Assembly (NCBI GenBank): GCA_034666985.1
Contig: JAXDKS010000057.1
Location: 1-64,000, forward strand
Origin: DATARR01 sp034666985
Lineage (GTDB): Bacteria > Acidobacteriota > Thermoanaerobaculia > Multivoradales > UBA5704
Direction of reading: 5' to 3'
DNA length: 64,000 bases
Shown piece after piece: positions 36,656 through 45,206 of the stretch. Position 1 is the stretch's first letter. Every line of letters starts with the position of its first letter. The position numbers and the translations under genes were made by a program. The notes beneath the pieces are model-generated. The model saw nothing but the letters and a program-made list of their open reading frames with translations, was not told the DNA's origin and did not search any database.

Positions 36656-36902
36656 AAAATCACCGACTTGCCCTCCGAAACCTCACCCCCGGCCCCTCTC
36701 CCGAGGGGAGAGGGGGGACTCGATTGAAAGGGTAGAGCTTGTAGGGTGTGCTGTGCGCACCGTGAACGTCTTTGAAGATACGCCGACCGTACCCTATGGC
36801 AATCCCGCCCGCAGGAGTCCCCCCTCTCCCCCCGGGAGAGGGGCCGGGGGTGAGGTTTCGGAGGGCACGCGGCTGGATTCAGCGCAAACTTTCCAGACAC
36901 CC
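36646..36902. repeat. Nested palindromic element, copy 1
   Basis: About 257 bp. A perfect 32-bp inverted repeat pairs 36671-36702 with 36834-36865 (core CCTCACCCCCGGCCCCTCTC). An outer, less perfect pair is GATGTCTGAAAA against CTTTCCAGACACCC at the right end. The centre carries GTAGGGTGTGCTGTGCGCAC. It supplies the hflX stop codon and reaches to a few codons before the conserved start of HemW. A second copy is at 42623. Confidence 0.88.
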
Positions 36903-38057
36903 TTTGAGGCCCACCCCGGCCTCTACCTCCACATCCCCTTCTGCTCGAAGATCTGCCCTTACTGCGACTTCGCGGTTCTGACCGGCGGGCCGGAGCGCAG
37001 ACGACGATTCGCGGATCATCTCGTCCGAGAAATTTCGATGTGGGCGGACGAGCGCTCGACGTTCGAGTCCATCGACACGATCTACTTCGGCGGCGGTACA
37101 CCGTCCGCGCTGGCTCCGGAGGATCTCGGCCGGATTCTGGAGACGGCGCGGGTAAATCTTTCTATTCAGGATGATGCCCGGGTCTTCTTCGAGGCCAATC
37201 CCGAGGACGTCACCCCTGAGAGCGTCCGGATCTGGCGGGATCTCGGCGTCCGTTTTCTTTCCCTCGGAATCCAGTCTTTCGATGCGGACGCTTTGAGGTT
37301 CCTCGGTCGCCGGCATACTCCGGAGGAGGCCCGGCGGAGTCTCGAGATCGCCCGCTCCGCCGGCTTCGAAACGATTTCGATCGATCTCATCTATGGCCTT
37401 CCCGATCAGCCGTTCGAGATCTGGAAACGCACTCTGGAGCAGGCTGTCGCCCTCCAACCGGACCACCTGTCCTGCTATCAACTGACGATCCATGAGGGAA
37501 CGCCTTTCGGGTTCCGGCTGGCGCGGGGGAAGATGTCCGAGCTGCCCGAGGAGGCGCAGGGCGAGCTTTTCCTGTTCACCCACTCCTTCCTGAAGGATGC
37601 GGGATATCCGGGCTACGAGGTCTCGAACTTCGCCCGCTCGTCCGCGCATCGCTCGCGGCACAATCAGAAATACTGGCATCACGTCCCCTACCTGGGAGTC
37701 GGCCCCTCGGCCCACTCCTTCTCCGGCAGCCGTCGCTGGTGGAACGAGAAGAAGCTCGGTCCGTATGAGATGCGGATCGAGGCGGGGGAGAAACCGATCG
37801 AGGGCAGCGAAGAGTTGACGCGAGGCGACCTCGCTCTCGAAGCGTTGATGCTGGGCCTGCGGACCGCGGACGGAATCGATCTGGTTTCTTTCCGCGAGCG
37901 CTACGGCGTGGACCTTCTGAAAGGCAACGAGCCGCTCGTGGAGCGGCTCGCCGGAGAAGGGCTGCTGAAGCTGGAGGGAGACGTCCTCGTCCCCACGCTC
38001 GCCGGCCTCGCGGTCACGGACTCGCTGGCGCGGGCCTTCAATGTCAGTCCTGGATAG
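36648..38057 (+). CDS. hemW: Radical SAM heme chaperone HemW
   Basis: The radical-SAM core begins near 36915 with LYLHIPFCSKICPYCDF (C-x3-C-x2-C), then YFGGGTPS, GIQSFD, IDLIYGLP and the HemN C-domain. HemW delivers heme to membrane proteins. No ATG, GTG or TTG lies between the palindromic element and this core. The frame is open through the entire element back to the ATG at 36648, which overlaps the hflX stop, so I give that start; GTG at 36753 or 36762 (in the element) and CTG at 36873 are alternatives. The first ~85 residues would then be element-encoded. Confidence 0.85.
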   Translation: MSEKSPTCPPKPHPRPLSRGERGDSIERVELVGCAVRTVNVFEDTPTVPYGNPARRSPPSPPGRGAGGEVSEGTRLDSAQTFQTPFEAHPGLYLHIPFCSKICPYCDFAVLTGGPERRRRFADHLVREISMWADERSTFESIDTIYFGGGTPSALAPEDLGRILETARVNLSIQDDARVFFEANPEDVTPESVRIWRDLGVRFLSLGIQSFDADALRFLGRRHTPEEARRSLEIARSAGFETISIDLIYGLPDQPFEIWKRTLEQAVALQPDHLSCYQLTIHEGTPFGFRLARGKMSELPEEAQGELFLFTHSFLKDAGYPGYEVSNFARSSAHRSRHNQKYWHHVPYLGVGPSAHSFSGSRRWWNEKKLGPYEMRIEAGEKPIEGSEELTRGDLALEALMLGLRTADGIDLVSFRERYGVDLLKGNEPLVERLAGEGLLKLEGDVLVPTLAGLAVTDSLARAFNVSPG

Positions 38058-38097
38058 GCCGCCCGTTACACACCCCCGATACCGGCTGGCTCACAGA

Positions 38098-38112
38098 GAC
38101 TGCTGAGCAGTC
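38098..38112. terminator. Short hairpin between convergent genes
   Basis: GACTGCT and AGCAGTC form a compact inverted repeat between the hemW stop and the stop of the small exported peptide. There is no T-run, so the role is uncertain. Confidence 0.3.
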
Positions 38113-38113
38113 C

Positions 38114-38296
38114 CTAGACGGGGATATATGGACAGACGAATGTCGACGTAACCCGGCACGAACCCGGGCCCGCAGGACCGCAATAGAACTCACAGCTCTT
38201 CAAGGCGCTGGCATCCGAGGGGAAAAAGCCGACGATGGTGAGGACCAGGGCGCCGAGCAGGAACGCGCACTGGAGGGACGACACGAGTTTCTTCAT
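38114..38296 (-). CDS. Small exported Cys-rich peptide
   Basis: A 60-residue peptide. A signal sequence (FLLGALVLTIVGFF) ends at a likely signal-peptidase site after SDASA, leaving about 29 residues with four cysteines (35, 39, 47, 55) and several Gly/Pro. GGAGATGATCC stands before the ATG. It is the last gene of a three-gene cassette, 3 bases after a beta-propeller gene and downstream of a MauE-like gene. I do not recognise the peptide; with a redox membrane protein beside it, disulfide formation is plausible. Confidence 0.65.
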   Translation of the reverse strand: MKKLVSSLQCAFLLGALVLTIVGFFPSDASALKSCEFYCGPAGPGSCRVTSTFVCPYIPV

Positions 38297-38299
38297 GGA

Positions 38300-39385
38300 T
38301 CATCTCCTTTCGTGGAGCTGAGGGGAAACGGCCGCCGGGGCCGGGGGTGTGCCGGGGTGAGCGCCAGACTCGCGGCGCCAGACCGTCACTCGCGAGCGGC
38401 TCGCGCTGTAGAGCCGCTGGGGCGTGACGATCACATATCGGGTGTCGCGGTCAGGCGGCTCCAGGGAGTAGCGATAGGAGCCGCTCTCCGCGTCGTAGAC
38501 GTCGAGGACGCGACGCGTGCCTGGGGCAGCCAGGGCAAGGACGTACAGATCCTTCTCGGAGAGGCTGCCGCTGATGGAAGATTTCTGAGCGTCGGGATCG
38601 ATCGTCTGGCCGCCGGCGGCATCGACCCGGATCTGCGGCAGAGGAGGAGCCTCGATGGTGGCGCGCAGGTACCGCAGACGGCCGTCCGGAGAGTACGAAG
38701 CGAGGAGCCCCTCGTGAATGAACACGTAGATGAACGCTCCCGAGCCGGCGTCCACCATCCAGCCGTCCATCGTCAAGGCGTTCTGGAGCTCCGAGGGGAA
38801 GAGCGTTCCAAAAGATGACCCCGGCAACCCCGCCGAGGAGTAGCGCTGGAACAGGGTGGAAGTCCCGGCAGGAAGCGTGGCCACGAACCCTCCCCCATCG
38901 TCCAGGACCAGGCGCCAGACGAGGCGATCGAAAGTGACCCGGCGCGTCACGGCTCCTTGAGGATCGAAAATCAACACCTTCCGGGGATTGGGATCGAGGA
39001 CCCAGACCGCTCCTCCGGGGGCCACGGCCACGTCGCTGGGATTCTGGAGGTCCTCGGCGCCGAAGGCGACCCGAGGCTCGCCAGTCGCGGAGTACTTCTT
39101 GATCCGCCGGTCGCCAGAGTCGAGCACGTACAGGTTTCCCTCCCCATCCACCCTGAGCGCCGTGGGTGACTTCAGAGGCAGGCTCTCGCCCGCGGGGATC
39201 GAGACCACCGGCTGAAAGGCCTCCATCCGGAAGGATCGCGCCTTCGCCTCCTGACGCCCGGGAGGAGGTAACCCGGGTGCCAGGGTCAGCGAGACGGAAT
39301 GGGGACGGTTGCCCAGGAAGCCGATCACGGCACCGGCGAGCACCAGCGAGCCCAGCACCCACCAGAAAGCCCGATCGCGTGGCAT
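38300..39385 (-). CDS. Membrane-anchored NHL/6-bladed beta-propeller protein
   Basis: A 361-residue protein with one N-terminal membrane span (about 7-24) and repeated blades of NHL type, for example LRVDGEGNLYVLDSGDRRIKKYSATGEP and VAVAPGGAVWVLDPNPRKVLIFDPQG. The propeller is expected outside the cytoplasm. Its ATG follows the MauE-like stop directly and it precedes the Cys-rich peptide. Binding partner unknown. Confidence 0.75.
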   Translation of the reverse strand: MPRDRAFWWVLGSLVLAGAVIGFLGNRPHSVSLTLAPGLPPPGRQEAKARSFRMEAFQPVVSIPAGESLPLKSPTALRVDGEGNLYVLDSGDRRIKKYSATGEPRVAFGAEDLQNPSDVAVAPGGAVWVLDPNPRKVLIFDPQGAVTRRVTFDRLVWRLVLDDGGGFVATLPAGTSTLFQRYSSAGLPGSSFGTLFPSELQNALTMDGWMVDAGSGAFIYVFIHEGLLASYSPDGRLRYLRATIEAPPLPQIRVDAAGGQTIDPDAQKSSISGSLSEKDLYVLALAAPGTRRVLDVYDAESGSYRYSLEPPDRDTRYVIVTPQRLYSASRSRVTVWRRESGAHPGTPPAPAAVSPQLHERR

Positions 39386-39826
39386 CTAGACGCCCGTCAC
39401 CACGGCGTCGCTGATCCGCCCCTTGATGCGCTCGTCCATCCAGACGCTGATCGCAAGTCCGAGCAGCACGAGATTCTGCAGGACGTGGAGCGGAGTCGAA
39501 CGGCCCAGGGTGAGGGTGAACCAGCAGCCGCACAACGTCCTGGGCGCGTAATGCTGATTGACGGCGAGAGCCAGGGTGAACACTGCGAGGAGGCCCGCCG
39601 CCAGGACGGCTGCCCGCGAGCGCCAGGGCCTCACCAGGAGGCTCACACCGACAAAGATCTCACAGAGGATGATCGGCAGCGCGAGATAGGGGGCCGCCGC
39701 CCGGGGGAGCAGGACGTAGCCGCGCAGGGCGTTGACAAATCCTCCATAGTGGAGCGCCTTATCGATCCCCGCGTAGAGAAAGACCGCGGCAAGGAAATAG
39801 CGTGAAGCGAGCGAGACGAGCCGCAT
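39386..39826 (-). CDS. MauE/DoxX-like redox membrane protein
   Basis: A 146-residue protein with four membrane spans. It starts RLVSLASRYFLAAVFLYAGIDKALHY, the typical MauE/DoxX opening with an early KxxH, and has a CGCW dicysteine in LCGCWFTLTLG. MauE helps make disulfides in the small subunit of methylamine dehydrogenase. No mau structural genes are present here, so the substrate is more likely the exported Cys-rich peptide encoded two genes on; this is an inference. Confidence 0.75.
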   Translation of the reverse strand: MRLVSLASRYFLAAVFLYAGIDKALHYGGFVNALRGYVLLPRAAAPYLALPIILCEIFVGVSLLVRPWRSRAAVLAAGLLAVFTLALAVNQHYAPRTLCGCWFTLTLGRSTPLHVLQNLVLLGLAISVWMDERIKGRISDAVVTGV

Positions 39827-39945
39827 GGTCTCCCCTTCCCTTCGGATCCACGACGACGATGAGCCTGCACTAGTAAGGGTGCACAGGGCGGGCGGGAAGG
39901 GACAGGCCCCCTTGCGGAGACGCCAGAGGGCCTGGGGAAAGGCTC

Positions 39946-40557
39946 CTACTTCCGCTTCGCCACGATCTCCATCATCTTCGCCTCTTTGCCGTCCGGGCCC
40001 GGCCCGTACATCTCGTTCTTGAAGGTGTTATTGTCCATCCAGGTGATCACCGACTTCATCGTGCTCTTCTGCCCGCTCATCGGGTCCCACACGTCGCCGG
40101 TGTAGGTGCAGACTTTGCCCGCGTCGTCGCAGCTCCCGGTCTGGTGCATGATGCCGGTCCCCATATTGTCCACCCACGAGCTGACGTACTGCTTGGCAAC
40201 GTTGTCGTAGCCATCGGTGCCCCGCCCCTCGAAGGGCATGCCCATCATGTTCCCCTTCCAGGTGTGCTCCACGTAACGGCCGCCCATCAGAACGACCCCG
40301 TGCATGGTGCCGGTGGAGGTCGTCGGCGGCTGGCCCGGGGCCATCCACATGGTATTGGTGAACGTCCAGTCGCCAGCTAGGCGGGACAGGCGTTTCTGGG
40401 GCTCGCCGGGCGTCCCGGCCTTCATCATGGCATCCATGTCGGCGTTGCCCATGGCGGGGGCTGCCGACGGCTTCGGCTTGTCCTGGGCGAAGGCGGAGAC
40501 GACGGTGCTACAGAGGGCGAGGAGGAACAGGACGGCGATAGTAGGGCGGTGCTTCAT
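39946..40557 (-). CDS. DUF1579 exported protein
   Basis: A 203-residue protein with a signal peptide cleaved near AFAQ-DK. The body has the DUF1579 pattern: LSRLAGDWTF, GGRYVEHTWKGNMMGMPFEGRGTDGYDN and SSWVDNMGTGIM. The family is lipocalin-like in appearance and of unknown function. Start at ATG 40557 with AAAGGAG upstream. It is divergent from parE. Confidence 0.82.
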   Translation of the reverse strand: MKHRPTIAVLFLLALCSTVVSAFAQDKPKPSAAPAMGNADMDAMMKAGTPGEPQKRLSRLAGDWTFTNTMWMAPGQPPTTSTGTMHGVVLMGGRYVEHTWKGNMMGMPFEGRGTDGYDNVAKQYVSSWVDNMGTGIMHQTGSCDDAGKVCTYTGDVWDPMSGQKSTMKSVITWMDNNTFKNEMYGPGPDGKEAKMMEIVAKRK

Positions 40558-40604
40558 CGGTTTTTTCTCCTTTAGTTGGCTTGTATTACGCCTCGTTTCC
40601 GCGT

Positions 40605-40633
40605 AGACTACCACTGGAGCTGAGTTCCGTCAA
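40605..40633 (-). promoter_or_regulatory. Predicted promoter for the DUF1579 gene
   Basis: On the minus strand TTGACG (40633-40628) and TAGTCT (40610-40605) are 17 bases apart. This places a start about 40 bases upstream of the ATG at 40557. Confidence 0.4.
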
Positions 40634-40721
40634 GGCGGAAAATCCGGCGCGCTTTTTTCGGTCTTGATCGACCGGAAGGGGTGTCCTGTATGCTTGGCCC
40701 GCCTCATTCGAAGACGATCCC

Positions 40722-42620
40722 ATGACCTATGACGCCTCATCCATCGAAGTCCTGACCGGACTGGAGCCGGTGCGCAAGCGGCCCGGCATGTACACGTTCA
40801 CCGACCGGCCGGACCACCTCGCCCAGGAGGTCATCGACAACTCCGTGGACGAGGCCGTGGCCGGCCACGCCAACGACATCCAGATGACGCTCCACGCCGA
40901 CAACTCCGTCTCCGTGTCCGACAACGGCCGCGGCATGCCGGTCGACATCCACAAGGAGGAGAAGGTGCCCGGGGTCGAGGTGATCCTCACCCGGCTGCAC
41001 TCCGGCGCCAAGTTCTCGGACAAGAGCTACCGCTTCTCCGGTGGCCTCCACGGCGTGGGGGTCTCGGTGGTCAACGCCCTGTCCTCGAAGCTGGAGGTCT
41101 GGGTGCGGCGCGGGGGCAAGGTCCACCACATGGCCTTCGCCGACGGCGCGAAGACCTCGGGGCTCAGGGTGGTGGACACGGTGGGCCAGCGCAACACCGG
41201 CACCACCGTCCGCTTCTGGCCGGACCCCAAGTTCTTCGACTCGCCCAAGTTCAGCATCCCCAAGCTCAAGCACGTCCTGCGCGCCAAGGCGGTGCTCTGC
41301 CCGAAGCTGCGCATCCGCTTCGTCCACGAGGAGCATCCCGAGGATGACGAGGAGTGGTTCTATGAGGATGGCCTGCGGGACTACCTCATGGGCGAGCTCG
41401 AGGGCTGTCAGATCGTGCCCGCCGATCCCTTTCTCGGTCATTTCCGGGGGAAGGAAGAGGAGGTCGACTGGGCCGTGGCCTGGCTCGGCGAGGAGGAGGA
41501 GTCCTCGGAAATCCTGGCCGAGAGCTACGTCAACCTCATCCCCACCACGCAGGGGGGCACCCACGTCAACGGCTTCCGCGCCGGTCTCACGGACGCCATT
41601 CGCGAGTTCTGCGAGTTCCGCGACCTCCTGCCGCGCGGCATCAAGCTGGCGCCCGAGGACGTCTGGGCCCGCTGCTGCTACGTCCTCTCGGTGCGGATGA
41701 AAGAGCCCCAGTTCACCGGCCAGACCAAGGAGCGCCTCTCCTCCCGCGAGGCCGCGGCCTTCGTCTCCGGCGTGGCCAAGGACTCCTTCGCCCTCTGGCT
41801 CAATCAGCACACGGCCGACGCCGAGCGCATCGCCCGCCTCGCCATCGACAGCGCCCAGACGCGGCTGCGCTCGGGCAAGCAGATCAAGCGGAAGACGGTG
41901 ACCGCCGGCCCCGCCCTCCCCGGCAAGCTCTCCGACTGCACGAGCCAGGATCTGGGTCTGACCGAGCTGTTCCTCGTCGAGGGTGACTCAGCCGGCGGCT
42001 CGGCCAAGCAGGCGCGGAGCAAGGAGTACCAGGCCATCCTCCCCCTGCGCGGCAAGATCCTCAACACCTGGGAGGTGGACCCCGCCGAGGTGCTGGGATC
42101 GCAGGAGGTGCACGACATCGCCGTGGCCCTCGGGGTGGACCCGGGCTCGAACAAGATCGACGGCCTGCGCTACGGCAAGATCTGCATCCTGGCCGACGCC
42201 GACTCGGACGGCGCCCACATCGCGACTCTCCTCTGTGCCCTCTTCCTGCGCCACTTCCGGCCGCTGGTCGAGAACGGCCACATCTACGTCGCCATGCCCC
42301 CCCTCTACCGCATCGACCTGGGCAAGGAGGTCTACTACGCCCTCGACGAGCGCGAGAAGAAGGGGATCCTCGACCGCATCGAAGCCGAGGGGAAGAAGGG
42401 CAAGCCCAACGTCCAGCGCTTCAAGGGCTTGGGCGAGATGAACCCCCTCCAACTCCGCGAGACCACCATGGCCCGCGAGACCCGCCGCCTCGTCCAGCTC
42501 GTCCTCGAAGGCGAGAACGACCCCGCGAAGGTCATCGACAAGCTCCTCGCCAAGGCCCGCGCGGGAGATCGGCGGGAGTGGTTGATGGATGTGGGGAACC
42601 GGGCGGAGGTGGAGGTGTGA
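40722..42620 (+). CDS. parE: Topoisomerase IV subunit B ParE
   Basis: A 632-residue GHKL ATPase subunit. N-terminal VRKRPGMY, the ATP lid GGLHGVGVSVVNAL, and TTQGGTHVNGFRAGL with FRDLLPRGIKLAPEDVW favour ParE over GyrB. The TOPRIM domain has EGDSAGGSAKQAR and DADSDGAHI. It forms the decatenating enzyme with ParC, whose gene follows after a palindromic element. The TGA lies at the left edge of that element. Confidence 0.93.
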   Translation: MTYDASSIEVLTGLEPVRKRPGMYTFTDRPDHLAQEVIDNSVDEAVAGHANDIQMTLHADNSVSVSDNGRGMPVDIHKEEKVPGVEVILTRLHSGAKFSDKSYRFSGGLHGVGVSVVNALSSKLEVWVRRGGKVHHMAFADGAKTSGLRVVDTVGQRNTGTTVRFWPDPKFFDSPKFSIPKLKHVLRAKAVLCPKLRIRFVHEEHPEDDEEWFYEDGLRDYLMGELEGCQIVPADPFLGHFRGKEEEVDWAVAWLGEEEESSEILAESYVNLIPTTQGGTHVNGFRAGLTDAIREFCEFRDLLPRGIKLAPEDVWARCCYVLSVRMKEPQFTGQTKERLSSREAAAFVSGVAKDSFALWLNQHTADAERIARLAIDSAQTRLRSGKQIKRKTVTAGPALPGKLSDCTSQDLGLTELFLVEGDSAGGSAKQARSKEYQAILPLRGKILNTWEVDPAEVLGSQEVHDIAVALGVDPGSNKIDGLRYGKICILADADSDGAHIATLLCALFLRHFRPLVENGHIYVAMPPLYRIDLGKEVYYALDEREKKGILDRIEAEGKKGKPNVQRFKGLGEMNPLQLRETTMARETRRLVQLVLEGENDPAKVIDKLLAKARAGDRREWLMDVGNRAEVEV

Positions 42621-42622
42621 GA

Positions 42623-42860
42623 GGGTGTCTGGAAAGCAGGCGACATACCCTTCGAAACCTCACCCCCGGCCCCTCTCCCGGGGGGAGAGGGGGGGCGTTC
42701 CCGAACCGGGAGAGCTTTGTAGGGTGCGCTGTGCGCACCATCACCGTTCACGGTGCGCACAGCGCACCCTACGGCAAGACCGCCCGCAGGAGTCACCCCT
42801 CTCCCCCTGGGAGAGGGGCCGGGGGTGAGGCTTCGAAGGGCACCCGGCCGGATTCAGCAA
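42623..42860. repeat. Nested palindromic element, copy 2
   Basis: Same family as 36646-36902. Here 42648-42679 pairs with 42809-42840 over 32 bp with one mismatch. Inside is a second, perfect 21-bp palindrome (42719-42739 with 42752-42772, core GGGTGCGCTGTGCGCAC) around a 12-base loop. The left outer end reads GGGTGTCTGGAAAG, the reverse complement of the right outer end of copy 1. The right end keeps GGATTCAGC and then diverges, 18 bases before parC. Confidence 0.88.
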
Positions 42861-42878
42861 GGATTTTGAGAAGGAACC

Positions 42879-45161
42879 ATGCCCAGAACCTCCCGTAGAA
42901 AAAACGGCAACGGCGACGCGCCGCTGTTCCGGCCCGCTTTCGCCGACGTCGAGAAGCTTTCCCTCGCCGAGTTCACGGAGAAGGCGTATCTCGATTATTC
43001 GATGTACGTCATCCTCGATCGCGCCCTGCCCAACGTGGCGGATGGCTTGAAGCCCGTGCAGCGGCGGATCGTCTATGCCATGTCGGAGCTGGGCCTCTCG
43101 GCCACCGCCAAGTACAAGAAGTCGGCCCGCACGGTGGGCGACGTGCTCGGCAAATACCACCCTCACGGCGATACGGCGTGCTACGAGGCCATGGTCCTCA
43201 TGGCGCAGCCGTTCAGCCTGCGGTATCCACTCGTCGACGGCCAGGGGAACTGGGGATCGCAGGACGATCCCAAATCCTTCGCCGCCATGCGCTACACCGA
43301 GTCGCGGCTGACGGCCTTCGCCCAGGTGCTCCTCTCCGAGCTCGAGCAAGGGACGGTCGAATGGGGACCGAATTTCGACGGCACCCTCCAGGAGCCGAAG
43401 CTGATGCCGGCGCGGCTCCCTCACGTGCTGCTCAACGGCGCCTCCGGCATCGCCGTGGGCATGGCGACCGACATCCCGCCCCACAACGTGGGCGAGATTG
43501 TGGCCGCCTGCATCCTGCTCCTCGACGACCCCAAGCTCTCGGACGAGTCCCTCTACGAAGTCCTCCAGGGCCCCGACTTCCCCACCGAGGCGGAGATCAT
43601 CACCTCCCGCTCCGAGATCCGGAAGATCTACGAGTCCGGCTCGGGCTCGCTGCGGCTGCGCGCCACGTGGGAGATGGAGGACGGCGACGTGGTCGTCACC
43701 GCCCTTCCCTATCAGGTTTCCGGCAGCAAGGTGATCACTCAGATCGCGGGCCAGATGACGGCCAAGAAGCTCCCCATGGTGGAGGACGTGCGCGACGAGT
43801 CCGATCACGAGAACCCGACGCGCCTGGTCATCACCCCGCGCTCGAACCGAGTGGAGATGGAAGGCCTGATGGCCCACCTCTTCGCCACCACCGACCTCGA
43901 GCGCACCTACCGGGTGAACCTGACCATGATCGGCCTCGACGGCCGGCCGCGCCAGTTCAACCTGCGCGAGCTCCTCTCGGAGTGGCTGCGCTTCCGCGTC
44001 GAGACCGTCCGCCGGCGTCTCCAGTTCCGCTACGACAAGGTTTTGACGCGCCTCCACGTCCTCGACGGCTACCTGATCGCCTACCTCAACATCGACGAGG
44101 TGATCCGCATCATCCGCACCGAGGACCATCCCAAGGCGCGTCTCCGGGAGCGCTTCAATCTCAGCGACGCCCAAGCCGAGGCCATCCTCGAGCTCAAGCT
44201 GCGCCACCTCGCCAAGCTCGAAGAGATGGAGATCCGCACCGAGCAGAGCAACCTCCAGAAGGAGCGGGACGCCCTGGCGAAGATCCTCAGCTCCGAAGCG
44301 CGCCTGCGCCGCAAGGTGCGCGACGAGCTGACGGCCGACGCCGAGAAGTTCGGCGACGCCCGCCGCTCGCCCATCGTGGAGCGCGGCGCCGCCAAGGCCC
44401 TGGACGAGACGGCGTTGATTCCGACCGAGCCGGTCACGATCGTGCTCTCCGAGAAGGGCTGGGTGCGTTCCGGCAAGGGGCACGAGCTGGACCCGAAGGA
44501 GCTCTCCTACAAGGCGGGCGACGCCTTCTTCATGTCCGTCCGGGGCCGGAGCAACCAGTCCGCCGTCTTCCTGGACTCCACGGGCCGCACCTACTCGCTC
44601 GCCGCCCATGCCCTTCCCTCAGCGCGCGGCCAGGGCGAGCCCCTCTCCAGCCACGTCACCCCGCCCCCGGGAGCCACCTTCGTAGGCGTGATGATCGGAG
44701 GCGACGACGACCTCTACCTGATGGCCACCACCGCCGGCTACGGCTTTCTCGCCAAGCTGGGAGACCTCCAGACCCGTCAGAAAGCCGGCAAGGCCGTGAT
44801 CACCGTGCCGGACGGAGCGAAGGTGCTGTCCCCCATCCGCGTCCTCAACCCGGGCACCGAGCTCCTCGCCGCCGCCAGCAACGGCGGCCGCCTGCTCGTC
44901 TTCCCCATCAAAGAGCTCCCCCAGCTCCCCCGGGGCAAGGGAGTGAAGATCCTCAACCTCGCCTCGAAGGGAGAGCCCGACGAGTTGACCGCCCTGACCG
45001 TCCTGACGCCAGGAGTCCACCTCCTCGTCCACTCCGGCAAGCGCTACCTCAACCTGAAGCCCGCGGAATGGCGTGAGTTCCTGGGCAACCGTGCGTTGCG
45101 GGGGAACAAGCTGCCGCGGGGGTATCAGAATGTGGGGGGGGTGGAGGTGGCGGAGAGGTAG
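42879..45161 (+). CDS. parC: Topoisomerase IV subunit A ParC
   Basis: A 760-residue DNA breakage-reunion subunit. LKPVQRRIVYAMSELGL and KKSARTVGDVLGKYHPHGDTACYEAM lead to the catalytic tyrosine in AMRYTESRL. The C-terminal beta-pinwheel is present but short, and repeated basic GKG/SGK segments are visible. At the position of E. coli ParC Ser80 the sequence has Thr. AGAAGGAA precedes the ATG. The pairing with ParE and the short CTD support topo IV over gyrase. Confidence 0.93.
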   Translation: MPRTSRRKNGNGDAPLFRPAFADVEKLSLAEFTEKAYLDYSMYVILDRALPNVADGLKPVQRRIVYAMSELGLSATAKYKKSARTVGDVLGKYHPHGDTACYEAMVLMAQPFSLRYPLVDGQGNWGSQDDPKSFAAMRYTESRLTAFAQVLLSELEQGTVEWGPNFDGTLQEPKLMPARLPHVLLNGASGIAVGMATDIPPHNVGEIVAACILLLDDPKLSDESLYEVLQGPDFPTEAEIITSRSEIRKIYESGSGSLRLRATWEMEDGDVVVTALPYQVSGSKVITQIAGQMTAKKLPMVEDVRDESDHENPTRLVITPRSNRVEMEGLMAHLFATTDLERTYRVNLTMIGLDGRPRQFNLRELLSEWLRFRVETVRRRLQFRYDKVLTRLHVLDGYLIAYLNIDEVIRIIRTEDHPKARLRERFNLSDAQAEAILELKLRHLAKLEEMEIRTEQSNLQKERDALAKILSSEARLRRKVRDELTADAEKFGDARRSPIVERGAAKALDETALIPTEPVTIVLSEKGWVRSGKGHELDPKELSYKAGDAFFMSVRGRSNQSAVFLDSTGRTYSLAAHALPSARGQGEPLSSHVTPPPGATFVGVMIGGDDDLYLMATTAGYGFLAKLGDLQTRQKAGKAVITVPDGAKVLSPIRVLNPGTELLAAASNGGRLLVFPIKELPQLPRGKGVKILNLASKGEPDELTALTVLTPGVHLLVHSGKRYLNLKPAEWREFLGNRALRGNKLPRGYQNVGGVEVAER

Positions 45162-45206
45162 GGTGGGCGCTAATCACAAATACGAATAGCCTATAAGGTA
45201 CGAGGC

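Noticed and set aside
36670..36866. Rho-independent terminator
   Set aside because: The 32-bp arms enclose 130 bases, the same arms recur at 42648-42840, and there is no T-run; it is better explained as a mobile palindromic element.
38114..39826. Methylamine dehydrogenase locus
   Set aside because: Only a MauE-like protein is present. The peptide lacks the tryptophan residues and length of the MauA light chain, and no other mau gene is seen.
40664..40694. Promoter for parE (TTGATC then TATGCT)
   Set aside because: Spacing is 19 bases for the better -10 and the 17-base alternative (TGTATG) is poor, so I do not list it.
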